Shown here in pieces: positions 39,990 to 50,431 of a DNA stretch of 64,000 nucleotides. The stretch lies in contig CM069445.1 of NCBI GenBank assembly GCA_035610835.1, positions 38,640,656 to 38,704,655 of the forward strand, written 5' to 3'. A model generated the notes under the pieces. That model was not told the origin of the DNA. It did not search any database and was given only the letters and a program-made list of their open reading frames with translations. The position numbers and the translations under genes were made by a program. Source of the DNA: Ophiura sarsii. Lineage: Eukaryota > Echinodermata > Ophiuroidea > Amphilepidida > Ophiuridae. Position 1 is the first letter of the stretch, and every line of letters begins with the position of its first letter.

Positions 39990-40758
39990 CTAGCACGTAC
40001 GCACGCACACAAATGAAGAAACCATGTAACATGACCTTCCCCTCGTATTTAAAGTAATATAGCAGGCAAGTAAAGGCCTATAGGACATATGAGAAAAAAT
40101 CCTAGCCGAAGGCGAAAGATGTACTATCAGTTCAAAACGCATATACAGATATACTTAAAACACCATTAGTGCGTTCCATCACCAATAGCGCAATTTTATA
40201 TACAGTTGCAAACGCTGTAAAACTTAACCTCGGGGCATTGAAGCCCCAGCTTTACAACACACGCGCGCATGTGTGCAACATTCATGGACAAAACTTGATC
40301 ATCCCGTGCAATCAATACCTATCCATACCCATTAAAACACAGGGAGCTTCTTAATACTTCAGACGTTGTTTTTTAACTCGGAATGTTACACTTTGGTCGC
40401 CTAGCAACGCAGCCAAAGATGTTCCACAAGAAAAACATGCTTATAGTTTTGCTGGCTGGCACAAGTGCCCTATCTTGGTTTGTAATAACAATAATCATTA
40501 CACTCCCTACACCTGCAGCATAGCGGCGAAGCAGGATGCTCAGCACAGGTGGAATTCATGTCGTGAGGGAATGTAGTTGCCTACGAATCACTCGCTGCTA
40601 TTTAGATGAGTTATTAATGTACATTTTTTGTTTTGATTATGAAGCTATAGCAATTGGTTTGTATTATTTCTATTTCGCTATAATATTTCAAAAATTCGTA
40701 GCCTGACGAGACTTGTTTCATATGGACATCAATAAATTCATAATTATTGCTCATATTG

Positions 40759-40938
40759 TACTGTAAAAACACGTAATTTTGCGGGGATTTTGCAAAATTA
40801 AAAACCTGCGAAACTGACAATTTTGCATTGAAAGTAACAGTAACATTTACAGATTTGCGAAATTAAATGCCCCCTAAAATAGCACTGATTTTAAATTCGC
40901 GAAACAAACTATCCACAAAATTATAGTGTTTTACAGTA
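40759..40938. mobile_element. TACTGTAAA-ended MITE, copy 1
   Basis: 180 bp. Inverted ends TACTGTAAAAACACGTAATT and ATAGTGTTTTACAGTA. The interior is rich in TTCGCGAA-like and ATTTTGC motifs. Confidence 0.78.
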
Positions 40939-42884
40939 TATATAATTGCAACCGTGGACATTTTGTCATTTGGTAGAAAATGATGAAATCACATGAATAT
41001 TTCAGAGGAAATTAAAACAAAACTTGGCATAACTGTTTGGGTAAAAAGGTTGAAATTAAAAGTACAGTCCATTGATATAAACCAAGGTTCAAATTCAAAA
41101 GGAAACCCTTTGGCTATACTACAAATACTTTGGAATATAGCTTTACCATGAGTTTACAATATGGTACTAAAGGCAGACATATAAACAAAACAGGAACAAT
41201 TTAGCAATTCCCATGCACGCTTCAAGTGGATTCACTCACTGGACGGGCGGAAATTGCTTCTTTACGCTGACATTTTCAACAACATCGCAAGGAATCTAAA
41301 TTCAGTTCTATACATAGTTTTAGGGGGATTACAATAAGATGAGATCAATTTCAATCCAACTTTGACTTGATTGTATTGTATTGGCTAGTTTCCACAGGGA
41401 CACGATGCCCGCAAACATCGCATCAATGTTTTGTCATTTGAACTACATCCCAGCTGGTATCCGCGAGGGAATTATTGCTAATTTAATCGGTTGGAGGAAT
41501 TGATTTCTACTCGGTGACATACACCGTGGCGGTCAGAGAGTTTGCCCGTGTAAATATATCTTTCTTTACTCTACTATTGTCAGAACACAGTGTGCCTGTT
41601 TTGTCTTGTTTCAGACGAGACACCAAAAAAGTCAGTCGCTATCGAAGTGGGGTCTATTCCAGACAAGAAAATGCTAAACCGAGCATGATATCCTTAACAA
41701 GGGCACGGCAAGGGGCCCAAAGACAGACATTTATTTACAAATAACTTTTGGTAGATACCTGTTTACCCACAATGCCATTCAATTCAACAAAACATACCAT
41801 ACCCAGCATGGGTTTATTAGTCATGTCTAAGTTTCAACTGGTTTCAACCATATTTTTTGTTATTTGCTTAAAACATTCCTTCATAATGTGCAGCTGCTTT
41901 TCAACCAAACCTTGGTTGTATATTTGAATGTTCGGTTCCGCAATCCCAAAACACAGTTGAATAAACTATAAGCATTGCGAAGTAACACCACTCGCTTAAG
42001 TATTCCGTGTTCCAGTTGTTGATCTTAAGGCTTACATAGGGCACCCACCCATTTCTATCTGAACCCCTTCATTCTAACCTGAAGTCAAGACAAATCCCAA
42101 TGCTAAAAACCCAGGGGAAGGGGGCACTGACAATGGAAAGGGGTATAGGTATGTGCCACCCTGACAACCCCCCTTTTCACCCTCTTCTGCTAGCCTCTTA
42201 AGACCCACCTTTTGAGTCTGCATCAGCTCTAAAGACCCCTTTTTATTGACAATTCAAAAAAAATCGCGAAAATGTGCATTCTTAATAATCAAATTTGAAA
42301 ACCAAACCAGTTCTTAAGACCTACATTTTTCAATAAAATCATTTTTAGGACCCTATTTTTTTTGTCATAAAATTCTCTCGGTTCAGTTCCGAAGCCCCCC
42401 TTTTTGAGACCCTGGGCAACACTGACCTGACACCCATACCAAAAAAAGATTGAATGCCCCCTCCCCCCCTGGGCTAAAAACCAGAGAGCGTAACATACAT
42501 TCTGAAAGCAGTGGTTGAGCAATGGATTATCAGGCCAGGGGAAATTTTTTCTCCATTCCGTACCTCAGCTAAGTAAAAAGATCAACTAGACTCACTCAAA
42601 TGTTATACTGAACTGGATAAAAAGAAAAGAGCACTTACATTCATCAGAATGACGCATGAATGTGCCAATGTGCCACATATTATGCAAAAATGGTATGGTA
42701 AATAAATGTGCATTTGTGTGGAAGACGCGATGCTCGAGAGGGTCTCTTTTGAGGCGAGAAATTATTATATAAAAAGTCTCATTTTGATGATAAATCCCCT
42801 TGATTGAAGTGGGTCACAAAATCATGAGCATATTACAAATCAGTTATTTTTGCAGATAGAAAACCTAATTCAAAATGGGTTCTA

Positions 42885-43329
42885 ATATGTGATGCAATCT
42901 GTGAAAACCCGTCGGATGTCGCAAAATGTGAACTAGGAATTATAGGTAAAATAAAAAAATAAGAAATAAAAAAACTTTTTTCTTTTTTTTAGATTTTTTT
43001 AAAAAGAAAATTAGTTTCCACTACTTTGTGTCATCATCTTTCATGAAATTTCACCTTCAAAAACTTACTTAAGTCACTTTTATCATTAACCTTATAATGT
43101 TATTATATTGAATTATGTATCTTATTTGGCCTGTTTTCATGATTTCTTGTTTTGTAGCTTTTGATGACATCACAATCATCATTCTACTCATAACTTTTTT
43201 TGTAGTGATCGTAGAAAAATTATCGAAACAGTTCTGTAATCAGCACAGTTTTAGCTTTCTTATGATATAAATATCTCCAATATGAAAAATGCCACCATGT
43301 GGCGGGTTTTCACAGATCGCATCACATAT
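42885..43329. mobile_element. ATATGTGAYGC-ended MITE, copy 2
   Basis: 445 bp with inverted ends ATATGTGATGCAATCTGTGA and the inverse TCACAGATCGCATCACATAT. The outer 11 bases agree with the element at 28000; the interior does not. It lies about 170 bp from exon 'a', inside the GC-AG intron. Confidence 0.82.
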
Positions 43330-43495
43330 GTGAAAAATATATCAATTGGCATGTTTTTTTAGAATAGGGTAACAACACCCCCCCATCCTGATTTGTAAGT
43401 TACAACAGTCATACACAGTACCCATCAAACATCGAGAACTAACCCTCAGATTGGGTTAACAGTGTCCCTCATCGTCTTGCATCACCAGAACATAT

Positions 43496-43506
43496 ACTTG
43501 CCTTTT
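43496..43506 (-). other. Non-canonical GC splice donor
   Basis: Reading the minus strand, exon 'a' ends AAAAG and the intron begins GCAAGTATAT. AG|GCAAGT is the strict consensus for GC-AG introns. Using the nearby GT (intron starting GTATAT, 5 nt further on) would put the next exon out of frame, with a TGA after 12 codons. The GC site restores an unbroken plexin reading frame across the 6514 bp intron, which ends in CTACAG. Confidence 0.88.
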
Positions 43507-43614
43507 CTGTAATGAACACCATCCACAATACGGGTCTCCCACGCTCATCCCAACTTGGGTGCAATCCTCACAGCTTGTGTATTTCTCACATTCTTCTACT
43601 GGAACCTTGGTTAT
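43502..43614 (-). CDS. PLXNA: Plexin A-type exon 'a': end of Sema domain and most of PSI1
   Basis: Extracellular piece of a plexin, the transmembrane semaphorin receptor of axon guidance and cell motility. The 37 whole codons read [15 protein letters not shown] then EDC, an 11-residue loop, and CGWCSLQK. This matches the vertebrate plexin-A Sema/PSI junction (VTRVPVESCEQYTSCGEC...GDPHCGWC). The visible PSI cysteines follow the plexin order C-x5-C-x2-C...C-x2-C. The exon follows a good acceptor (TTTTACAG) and begins in phase 0. It ends in phase 2 at AAAAG|GCAAGT, a GC donor. The split codon AG+C gives Ser and joins to the next exon as KSCTRRK, which aligns with vertebrate HSICSRRD. The loop before CGWC is 11 residues instead of about 7 in vertebrate PLXNA, so it carries a small insertion. 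Partial gene: the earlier Sema exons are not in the window as far as I can see. Confidence 0.93.
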
Positions 43615-43720
43615 CTGTAAAAGAATAAAGGGTACACACAATTTAGGTCAAATTTGAGGTCTATTCAAAAATGTCGTTCGGGATCTGTCTCGAGTGGAGA
43701 AGAAGCATGAATCATTCTCC

Positions 43721-43743
43721 GAGGGGGGGGGGGGGGGGGGGGG
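43721..43743. repeat. Poly-G tract
   Basis: An uninterrupted G run of about 20, roughly 110 bp upstream (in transcript order) of plexin exon 'a'. The length may be inaccurate in an assembly. Confidence 0.95.
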
Positions 43744-44540
43744 CGTTCAAAACTTTTCATTTGTTTCTGCACAAAGCACCCGTCAAGTTACATTTAAATG
43801 TCTCTGATTGATAAAAGCTTTCAGATGACACAAATTCCCTATGAAACTATTTTTGAGATGACATACTGTGGAGCTCCCTCATGGGAAATCTCAAAAGGGT
43901 TACAAATATCTCTCATTTGTTAGGTTGCAATTTATTCCTCATCCTCACAAATTAATTAACAGATGATAATAAAACCACTTTTGTTTAATTATTATTTTCC
44001 ACTCTGGGGCTGATATTGGCTGAATAATTGTGGACAAATTTTAAATCAATCACAATGCAATCACAGCAACTTGAGTTAATAACAATAGGTTGTGACGGCA
44101 CGCGGTACGGTGTAACTACGGTCATATCAGCATTACAATGACAAATCAGAATATAATATCAAATTAAACAGCCCGCTATCATCACATAATATATAGAAAC
44201 CACCATTTATTAGATACACACATGACAAAATCACTTACTGCTGTATAATTGATTTGTTTTGGTATATCCATGGTAACAACAAAATATTTTCCAAAATAAA
44301 AATAAATTTACACAAGACATCAATCACTTTCAGATAATAAGGTAAACCGCCAGAACAAGTTACATCAAATACCTGTAAATAACAAAGAATAAAAATCTTG
44401 CTGTCCCAAATTTGACAAATTCTCAAAATCATTCAAGTGAGCCATCTAATGAATAAACCAAGCCCAAAATATAATCCTTACATATTTGTTGTTGATGTGT
44501 TCCATAAATATGATAGATTTGAAAGAAAATGGATTTTGAG

Positions 44541-44714
44541 AGACCATTGGTCAAATCCAATCATAGAAGAGACCATTGGTCAAATCCAATCATAGAAGAG
44601 ACCATTGGTCAAATCCAATCATAGAAGAGACCATTGGTCAAATCCAATCATAGAAGAGACCATTGGTCAAATCCAATCATAGAAGAGACCATTGGTCAAA
44701 TCCAATCATAGAAG
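44541..44714. repeat. 29 bp tandem array, 6 units
   Basis: Six nearly identical units start at 44541, 44570, 44599, 44628, 44657 and 44686, each AGACCATTGGTCAAATCCAA followed by TCATAGAAG. Each unit holds the near-palindrome GACCATTGGTC. Uniformity suggests recent expansion. There are no spacers, so it is not a CRISPR. Confidence 0.95.
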
Positions 44715-44767
44715 AACGTCTGAGGAAGAAGAAAAAAAATCAGCGGATATCACTACTTGTATGAATA

Positions 44768-45050
44768 TTAACCCTATAACACTTCCCCCCACTTTTTTCA
44801 GAATTTTTTCTTCAATGCGGAAAATCGACCAAAATATCCCCCTCGATTTTCCCGGGATTTGATCCAGGGACCTCTCGCACCACAGGCGAGGGATTCCACA
44901 CTTCACCACGGCTGTCGAGCACAGTTCTGGGCAGTGTATTGCCCAGACTGTATGTATTGGGTCCATTTTTTCATCCAAAAACTTCCACGCCGGGTGGTAC
45001 CAACGTGCCCAGTCGTGGTATTTTGGGGTATATGGTAGTGTTAGGGTTAA
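44768..45050 (-). mobile_element. TTAACCCTAAC-ended element with tRNA-like core, copy 2
   Basis: 283 bp, almost the same length as 22042-22326. Read on the minus strand it starts TTAACCCTAACACTACC and ends GTGTTATAGGGTTAA. The centre (44848-44920) reads like a tRNA: box A-like TGGTGAAGTG, an anticodon-like arm CTCGC-CTGTGGT-GCGAG with GTG in anticodon position (His-like), and box B-like GGATCAAATCC. The T stem has one mismatch and the acceptor stem does not close. Confidence 0.75.
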
Positions 45051-45132
45051 CCTTAACTGCCACGAGTACTACAAAATACTACTCTATCAGCATTATTTGA
45101 AGAAGTCGGTGGTGGATTTTCACACAATTAAC

Positions 45133-45331
45133 TACTGTAAAAGTGGTAATTTTCGCACGATTACATTTTCGCGCTTTGCTGACTCGGCCATTTCGCTTGT
45201 TTTTAAATTCGCGATTTAAAAGTTCATTACACAAAATAAATATGTTTGCATGTTTTAATTTTCGCGGTAGCTGCTTGGAGCGCGAAAAGCGTGAACAATA
45301 ATGTAGCGCGAAAATGTTCACGTTTACAGTA
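45133..45331. mobile_element. TACTGTAAA-ended MITE, copy 2
   Basis: 199 bp, TACTGTAAAAGTGGTAATTT ... ATGTTCACGTTTACAGTA. The interior TTTCGCGCTTTGCTGACT and GTAGCTGCTTGGAGCGCG are shared with 7542-7743. A minus-strand open frame over it is spurious. Confidence 0.82.
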
Positions 45332-45763
45332 GCAATAACACAATATTTTTTTCCATCAAGGCTTCAACATTTTATCAACATTAGGTTCAATTAAGACAAA
45401 TATCTTGCACTTCACCAATACCACCAATTAAAAGTATATACGGTAATAGGTTTATACATGAACCACGTCTCTCATCTTCAGTAGATAGCAACCTAGTGAC
45501 CAAGTTATTTACAACACAACAACTATTATTGGCTATTTATCACAAAGTATACACAACTCTTTGCTTAAATAACACCAGCTGGTCGTGTTAATTAAGTTTC
45601 ATTAATGTTTAAGAGAACGCTAGTAAACTCACAGCAGACATCAAAGAAACAGCGCTATTCTCTTAAAATAGGTAGACACATAACAAATTAATACCAGCTT
45701 TTCATCTAAGTGAAAAACCCTTTTTTCAGTCTAGCAAATGTCAAGCTTTCATCTATCTGCTTT

Positions 45764-46216
45764 ATGCACTTATCAATTGCAAGTCTGCCCCCTGGGGACC
45801 TGGGACATGGTGAGGACTGTACTCGAATGTACAAAAAACGGTGCCCGGCTATGCGGGGGAGTGTACGCGGACGTACAAATTGTGCCCCCGCTAGCCGGGG
45901 CGCACGTGCTAAGGGTACACAAATGTACACCCCCGGCGTAGCTATACATGTACATAAGCTAGAGATGCGATGCGCTTGACGAAATAAGCCTAATAACACA
46001 TAGAAATGCATCCCGTTATGGTTGTAGAAAGAAATTAAGAGACCCGCTGACTGTAGCCGGGCGTACACTTTGTCCTGGCCACGGGGTGCCACGACTGTAG
46101 CGGGAACGTACAAAAAAGGGCGGGGACCGTACACGACTGTACCAAGGACGTACATCGGTAATTTTTACATCCCGTCCCAAATCCCTGGGGCCGGGGATGC
46201 AATTGATAAGTGCATT
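45764..46216. mobile_element. GC-rich foldback element
   Basis: 453 bp with inverted ends ATGCACTTATCAATTGCA and TGCAATTGATAAGTGCAT, then a further imperfect inverted stretch (CCTGGGGACCTGGGACAT against CCCGTCCCAAATCCCTGG). The interior is much richer in G+C than the surroundings and repeats GTAC at least eight times. It explains the longest open frame of the window (minus strand 45706-46155, 149 codons), which has no recognisable protein features. Confidence 0.82.
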
Positions 46217-47080
46217 AACAGCCAAACATAAAGCAGGATTGTGTCATTATAGAATGTTTGAACTTTCATTAGCACTCAGATTTATTCCTCATGAATTGAT
46301 TTATTAAAAACTCATCATTATCAATCTTAGCAAACAATCTGAACCACGTTCATCTATCATCAACGACAACAAGCCATGTTTTATTGTATTTATGAACATT
46401 TAATGATTCCTGGCATCTCATCCTTCTCTCAACATCACAGTCTCATTACCAAATTAATTGGTCATATATCTCAATGTGTTTGATGTAACACCCTATCAAC
46501 ATCAAATATTCATAGCACATAAAATATGGGTATTGGGCCATTTTGCTATGCTGTAGTGTTAGAAAAGCAAATCCGCTTATATTATAAAGCATTCAGAGCC
46601 AAAATAGATAAATGTTTAGTTTTTAAGCTCCACACTTTCCTAAGGAATATATAAAGTGAGAGGATTTTTAATAAGTCAAATGTCACTTTGAAAATTAAAA
46701 ACATACAATTTTTTTATTATTAAGTTAAACTATTAAAAGTATTATTATTATTTTAAAAGTAACGCACGTAAGTGGTTATTTTAAAAGCATGAGTGTGATG
46801 AGCAAAGAAGCTGAGATGAAACATTTCTCTGTCTTTGCGGTTTTGTATTAACCGTGAATGGTTTCATACAGTGTTCTCACAGTCCCGAGTCTCATGAGTA
46901 TTCAATTTGCGATTTTCTAATCAAATTTACTCCTACAACCAATATTCTTATTAAATGTGGTGTATTTGCCAGTTAATTTCTGCAGACAGGGATATTCAAC
47001 CGTAGTCGTCTGCTATTTGGCCGTTTCCCAACAAAATGTTGCATCTCACATCGTGGGATACTTCCTTTTGAAATAATAGT

Positions 47081-48144
47081 CACGTTCACACTAGGCGAAG
47101 TAAGGACGGCGTAAGGAAGAGTAGCGGTGGTTTGGCGTAGCAATCGCGTAACTGATGGAGTAGTGACTGTGTGAACGATGATTAGCGTAGATTAGCGTAA
47201 GTTACGCCGCCTTAATCCGGTCGATTTACTCCTGCTTTTTAGCAGGAGTAGCGAGGAGTAAGCGAGGTCAGCGTAGCCCCGCCTGGCGTAAATGGCTGTG
47301 TGAACGGTACTTCCGCTATAAATGGCGCGTAAGTGTGACCTTTTACAAGATCGTGACCTTGGTGATGCTATATAATACGATATAACGTTTTACAAGCTCG
47401 CGACTTATGTGTTGTGCCTATATGGTATAACGAAATGGTGTTTTTAAATAAAATCTCGATACATTTTAAAATATATCAAAATAAATAACTGAAATTTCTT
47501 TTGAACTAAAGTTCAAAAGAAAATTTGAGTTCCTTTAGTATACCTACCACTCCCGCTACCTCTTCAATGGGGACTTTTAAAGAACGACCCATACACTGGG
47601 CCCCGCAAAACACTTACACAGTGAGGAATAAAATGGTAGGGTATTCTAAAGCTTACTCAGAAAATTAATGCCTATCCGGTAGTATAACGAAATGGGTTTT
47701 TAAATAAAATCTCGATACATTTTAAAATACATCAAAATAAATAACTGAATTTTCTTTTGAACTTATTTTAATAAGTTCAAAAGAAAATTAAAGATGTTGT
47801 TTGGGCAGACTATTTGCAGAAGCTTTTTGATGTACAATTTAAAAACATGATGATGTGCATAGTCAATTTTTATTTGTATAAATGTGAACAATATAATTAT
47901 CCTTTCTTCTAAATTTAATTCCAAAATATCAGAACACGCATCAACCGTAAAACAAAGGTTAAAGCAAGGCCATGCTGCCTATTTCAACACTTACACCAGC
48001 AAAGCTGATAATCGGCGTAAGTTACGCGGCGTAGCGATAGGAGTAAAGCGTGTGTGGACACGCGGTCAGAGTAACGAAACTATTTGTGGAATTTTTATTG
48101 CTTTTAGCGTAAGTTACACTTTTGAATAACTACTGTGTGAACGT
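47081..48144. mobile_element. CGTTCACAC-ended repeat cluster (nested)
   Basis: CACGTTCACAC at 47081 and GTGTGAACGTA ending at 48144 form short inverted ends; further inverse ends (GTGTGAACG) occur near 47170 and 47300. Both flanks are rich in GGCGTAAG/AGCGTAAG motifs. Inside is a direct duplication 250 bp apart (47431 and 47681; ATCTCGATACATTTTAAAAT), each copy ending in a palindrome around TTCTTTTGAACT. Probably one element nested in another. Confidence 0.65.
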
Positions 48145-48589
48145 AGCTAATATAATATGTGGATATTTTTCTTCATGGACATTACTGTGGGAAAAAGCAG
48201 TAACTCAGAATAATTTTGTCAATTAATCATATAAAATTATAACCAAAACTTTTTCTTAAAGGGGTATTGAGAGATTGCAGAGAAAAATGAAATTTGGAAA
48301 AGCGGAATTGTTTCAATAGATAAGATAAGTAGGAACCTTTTTTGCTGTAAACGGACAGTACATGTATATATAATGTTTATTCATTATTATGTCTAGATAA
48401 CTGTTTTTAAATCCTAGACAAATGATGGTATCTCTAAGCAACACAATTCTATGAAACCACCATGGGTTACATACATGTAGGTTCACGCCAACCATGCAGA
48501 TTTAGATTGATGCATGCTGGGTTTGTCACCAGGTATCAAAATATCAATCAATATGCCCATGTATTAAATAGGAACATAGACCCGCCTTC

Positions 48590-48880
48590 TTTTCAGCCCG
48601 GGGGGGGGGGGGGAGACTTTTTTTGTAGGGATGTGCCTCCAGCAAAATGAAAATCGGACCCAAACATTTATCTATTTTCGGGGGAAAAATTGACCCATAT
48701 GTTTACCAGAAACCCAACATTTTCCTATAAATTATATTGGACCGATTTTGCTCAAATTTTCATGACAAACAGCAAAATTAAGGATTATAGACCCATAAAT
48801 TTACCCAAATTGGCAGCACATCCCCGTAACCTTATATCCACTAAGTACCCCCCCCCCCCACCCCCACCAGGCTGAAAAAA
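48590..48880. mobile_element. Foldback MITE with G-tract ends
   Basis: 291 bp. The left end is TTTTCAGCCC followed by a G run; the right end is a C run followed by CAGGCTGAAAA. Further inward GGGATGTGC pairs with GCACATCCCC. The G runs of 10-15 bases on opposite strands could form quadruplexes. Confidence 0.75.
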
Positions 48881-50050
48881 TTGAGACCAGTATAGTAAGC
48901 ATCCAGTCTAAAATTTGATTTGTCCTGTACCAAACAGTTGACCCTTCAAGTATGTTGTGACTCTGTTTAGAAAAGCCATAGCCGGTAACTGTCTACGGAA
49001 AAGCGTAGGCGCAGGTAGAAGTCATGGGTGGCGCAGCTCAACAGGCGATTTGGGTAGGGACATACTTTTTTTAAACACAGGCTAAGTTGTACCAAACAAT
49101 CCGCTAACCTACAAAAACAAGGGAGCGGTTCTATGTTGTATTGAGGCTGTTCTCTGTTCTGTGCAAGGTGAATAGATGGTATCCAATATTTATATAACTT
49201 TTCAATTTAAAATTCAATGTTTTGGTTCTTTTTGAAACGGTCCTTAAACAATCAAGTTCTATCAAAATACTATAAAATATCAGATTTATTTATTGATATT
49301 AGTTATTACTGTATCTGAACATGCTACCAATTAGAGTAATACATGTGTTTGAACAGCCTCATCAAAATTCTTCAAGCAAATTCTGCATCCTGGACGTCAA
49401 CAATTAACATGGGATTATATTTGAAATTTAAATTAAAAAAAATAGGCCTTAATATCCATTCCAAGTATTTGTGAAATAAAATACATGCGAAAAATCCTCT
49501 CATGCAGTATATGTCCAAAACAAAGTGATCAGTAATAAAAGTACAATGACCCACATATGGTAATGTTTGATTTATTGTTCATGATTATTTAAAATAACGC
49601 ATATATTTATTTTAAAAAGAAATATGTTCACACTTTAATCTCAATCAAATATGGGTGATGCAGTGCTTTTTAGGTGGCGACTGTCCGTCCCGATTTGTGT
49701 TTTAAAATCTGTGCTATGATTTTTAAAAGCAAAATGTATCTCTTTTAAATAAAATTTTGCTAGTTTTAATCGATAATGATTAGGCTGATTGACTACACCA
49801 TACCTGACTGTCTGCTCTGGGCTATGCAGAGTAGACTATGGGATTGCATTGTAATGACAGTGATCTTTCATAATAGTACATTGACAGGCTGGCTGGCAAA
49901 GCGTAGACTTGAGTTTGACTTCAACTTAAATTGATTTTTAATTTTATGACAATTTTTAAAATGTAGATATAATTATGAACTATTTAAACAAAGTGAATGA
50001 CCGAGTAAATGGTAACAACAAAATGGTAAGAGATTCAAATCACTTTTTCA

Positions 50051-50431
50051 AAAGGTATATTATGTGATCTTTTCCAGGGAACGCCCTCAATCCTTGCAAC
50101 AAAATTGAAAGCAGATTTTCTTGCAGATTTACATTTCTGATCATAAATCGTACATACATTCCAAGTTACAGGGCGATACGATTCTTAATTACTTCAACAT
50201 CATAGTTTTAGAGTGAAAATAAACTGTCGGAGTCTGCTCCGACAACTTATTTTTACTCTAAATTCACTCTAAAACCATGACTTTGAGGTAATTAGGAATC
50301 GTATCGCTCTGTAACTTGAAATATATTCATGATTTATGATCCAAAATGTAAATCTGCAAGAAAATCTACTTTCTAAAAAAAAAATCATGAATAGAGGGCG
50401 CTCCCTGGAAAAGATCACATAATATGCCTTT
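50051..50431. mobile_element. Foldback MITE, 'AAAGGCATATTATG' family, copy 2
   Basis: A 381 bp long-palindrome relative of 11386-11759. It has the same arms (ATTATGTGATCTTTTCCAGG, GCAGATTTACATTTCTGATC, TAGGAATCGTATCGCTCTGT). The central hairpin differs (TGTCGGAGTCTGCTCCGACA). The arms end in GCGCTCCCTGGAAAAGATCA and AATATGCCTTT. Confidence 0.9.

Larger units (their letters stand above)
36988..43501 (-). other. Plexin GC-AG intron between exons 'a' and 'b' (6514 bp)
   Basis: The intron begins GCAAGT and ends TTCTACAG. It contains a 44 bp duplication (38036-38124), a decayed LINE tail (38690-39110), a terminal fragment of the TACTGTAAA family (39145-39179), MITEs at 39799-39989 and 40759-40938, and a large inverted-repeat element (42885-43329) close to the donor. 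Confidence 0.85.

Noticed and set aside
44310..44373. Possible plexin exon after the acceptor TTATTTACAG (VFDVTCSGGLPYYLKVID)
   Set aside because: It does not resemble the end of a Sema domain, and no good donor in the right phase follows.
44541..44714. CRISPR-like array
   Set aside because: The repeats are directly adjacent with no spacers, and the DNA is eukaryotic.
45706..46155. Longest open frame in the window (149 codons, minus strand)
   Set aside because: It lies almost wholly in a GC-rich foldback element, runs on both strands in several frames, and has no domain or codon pattern of a gene.
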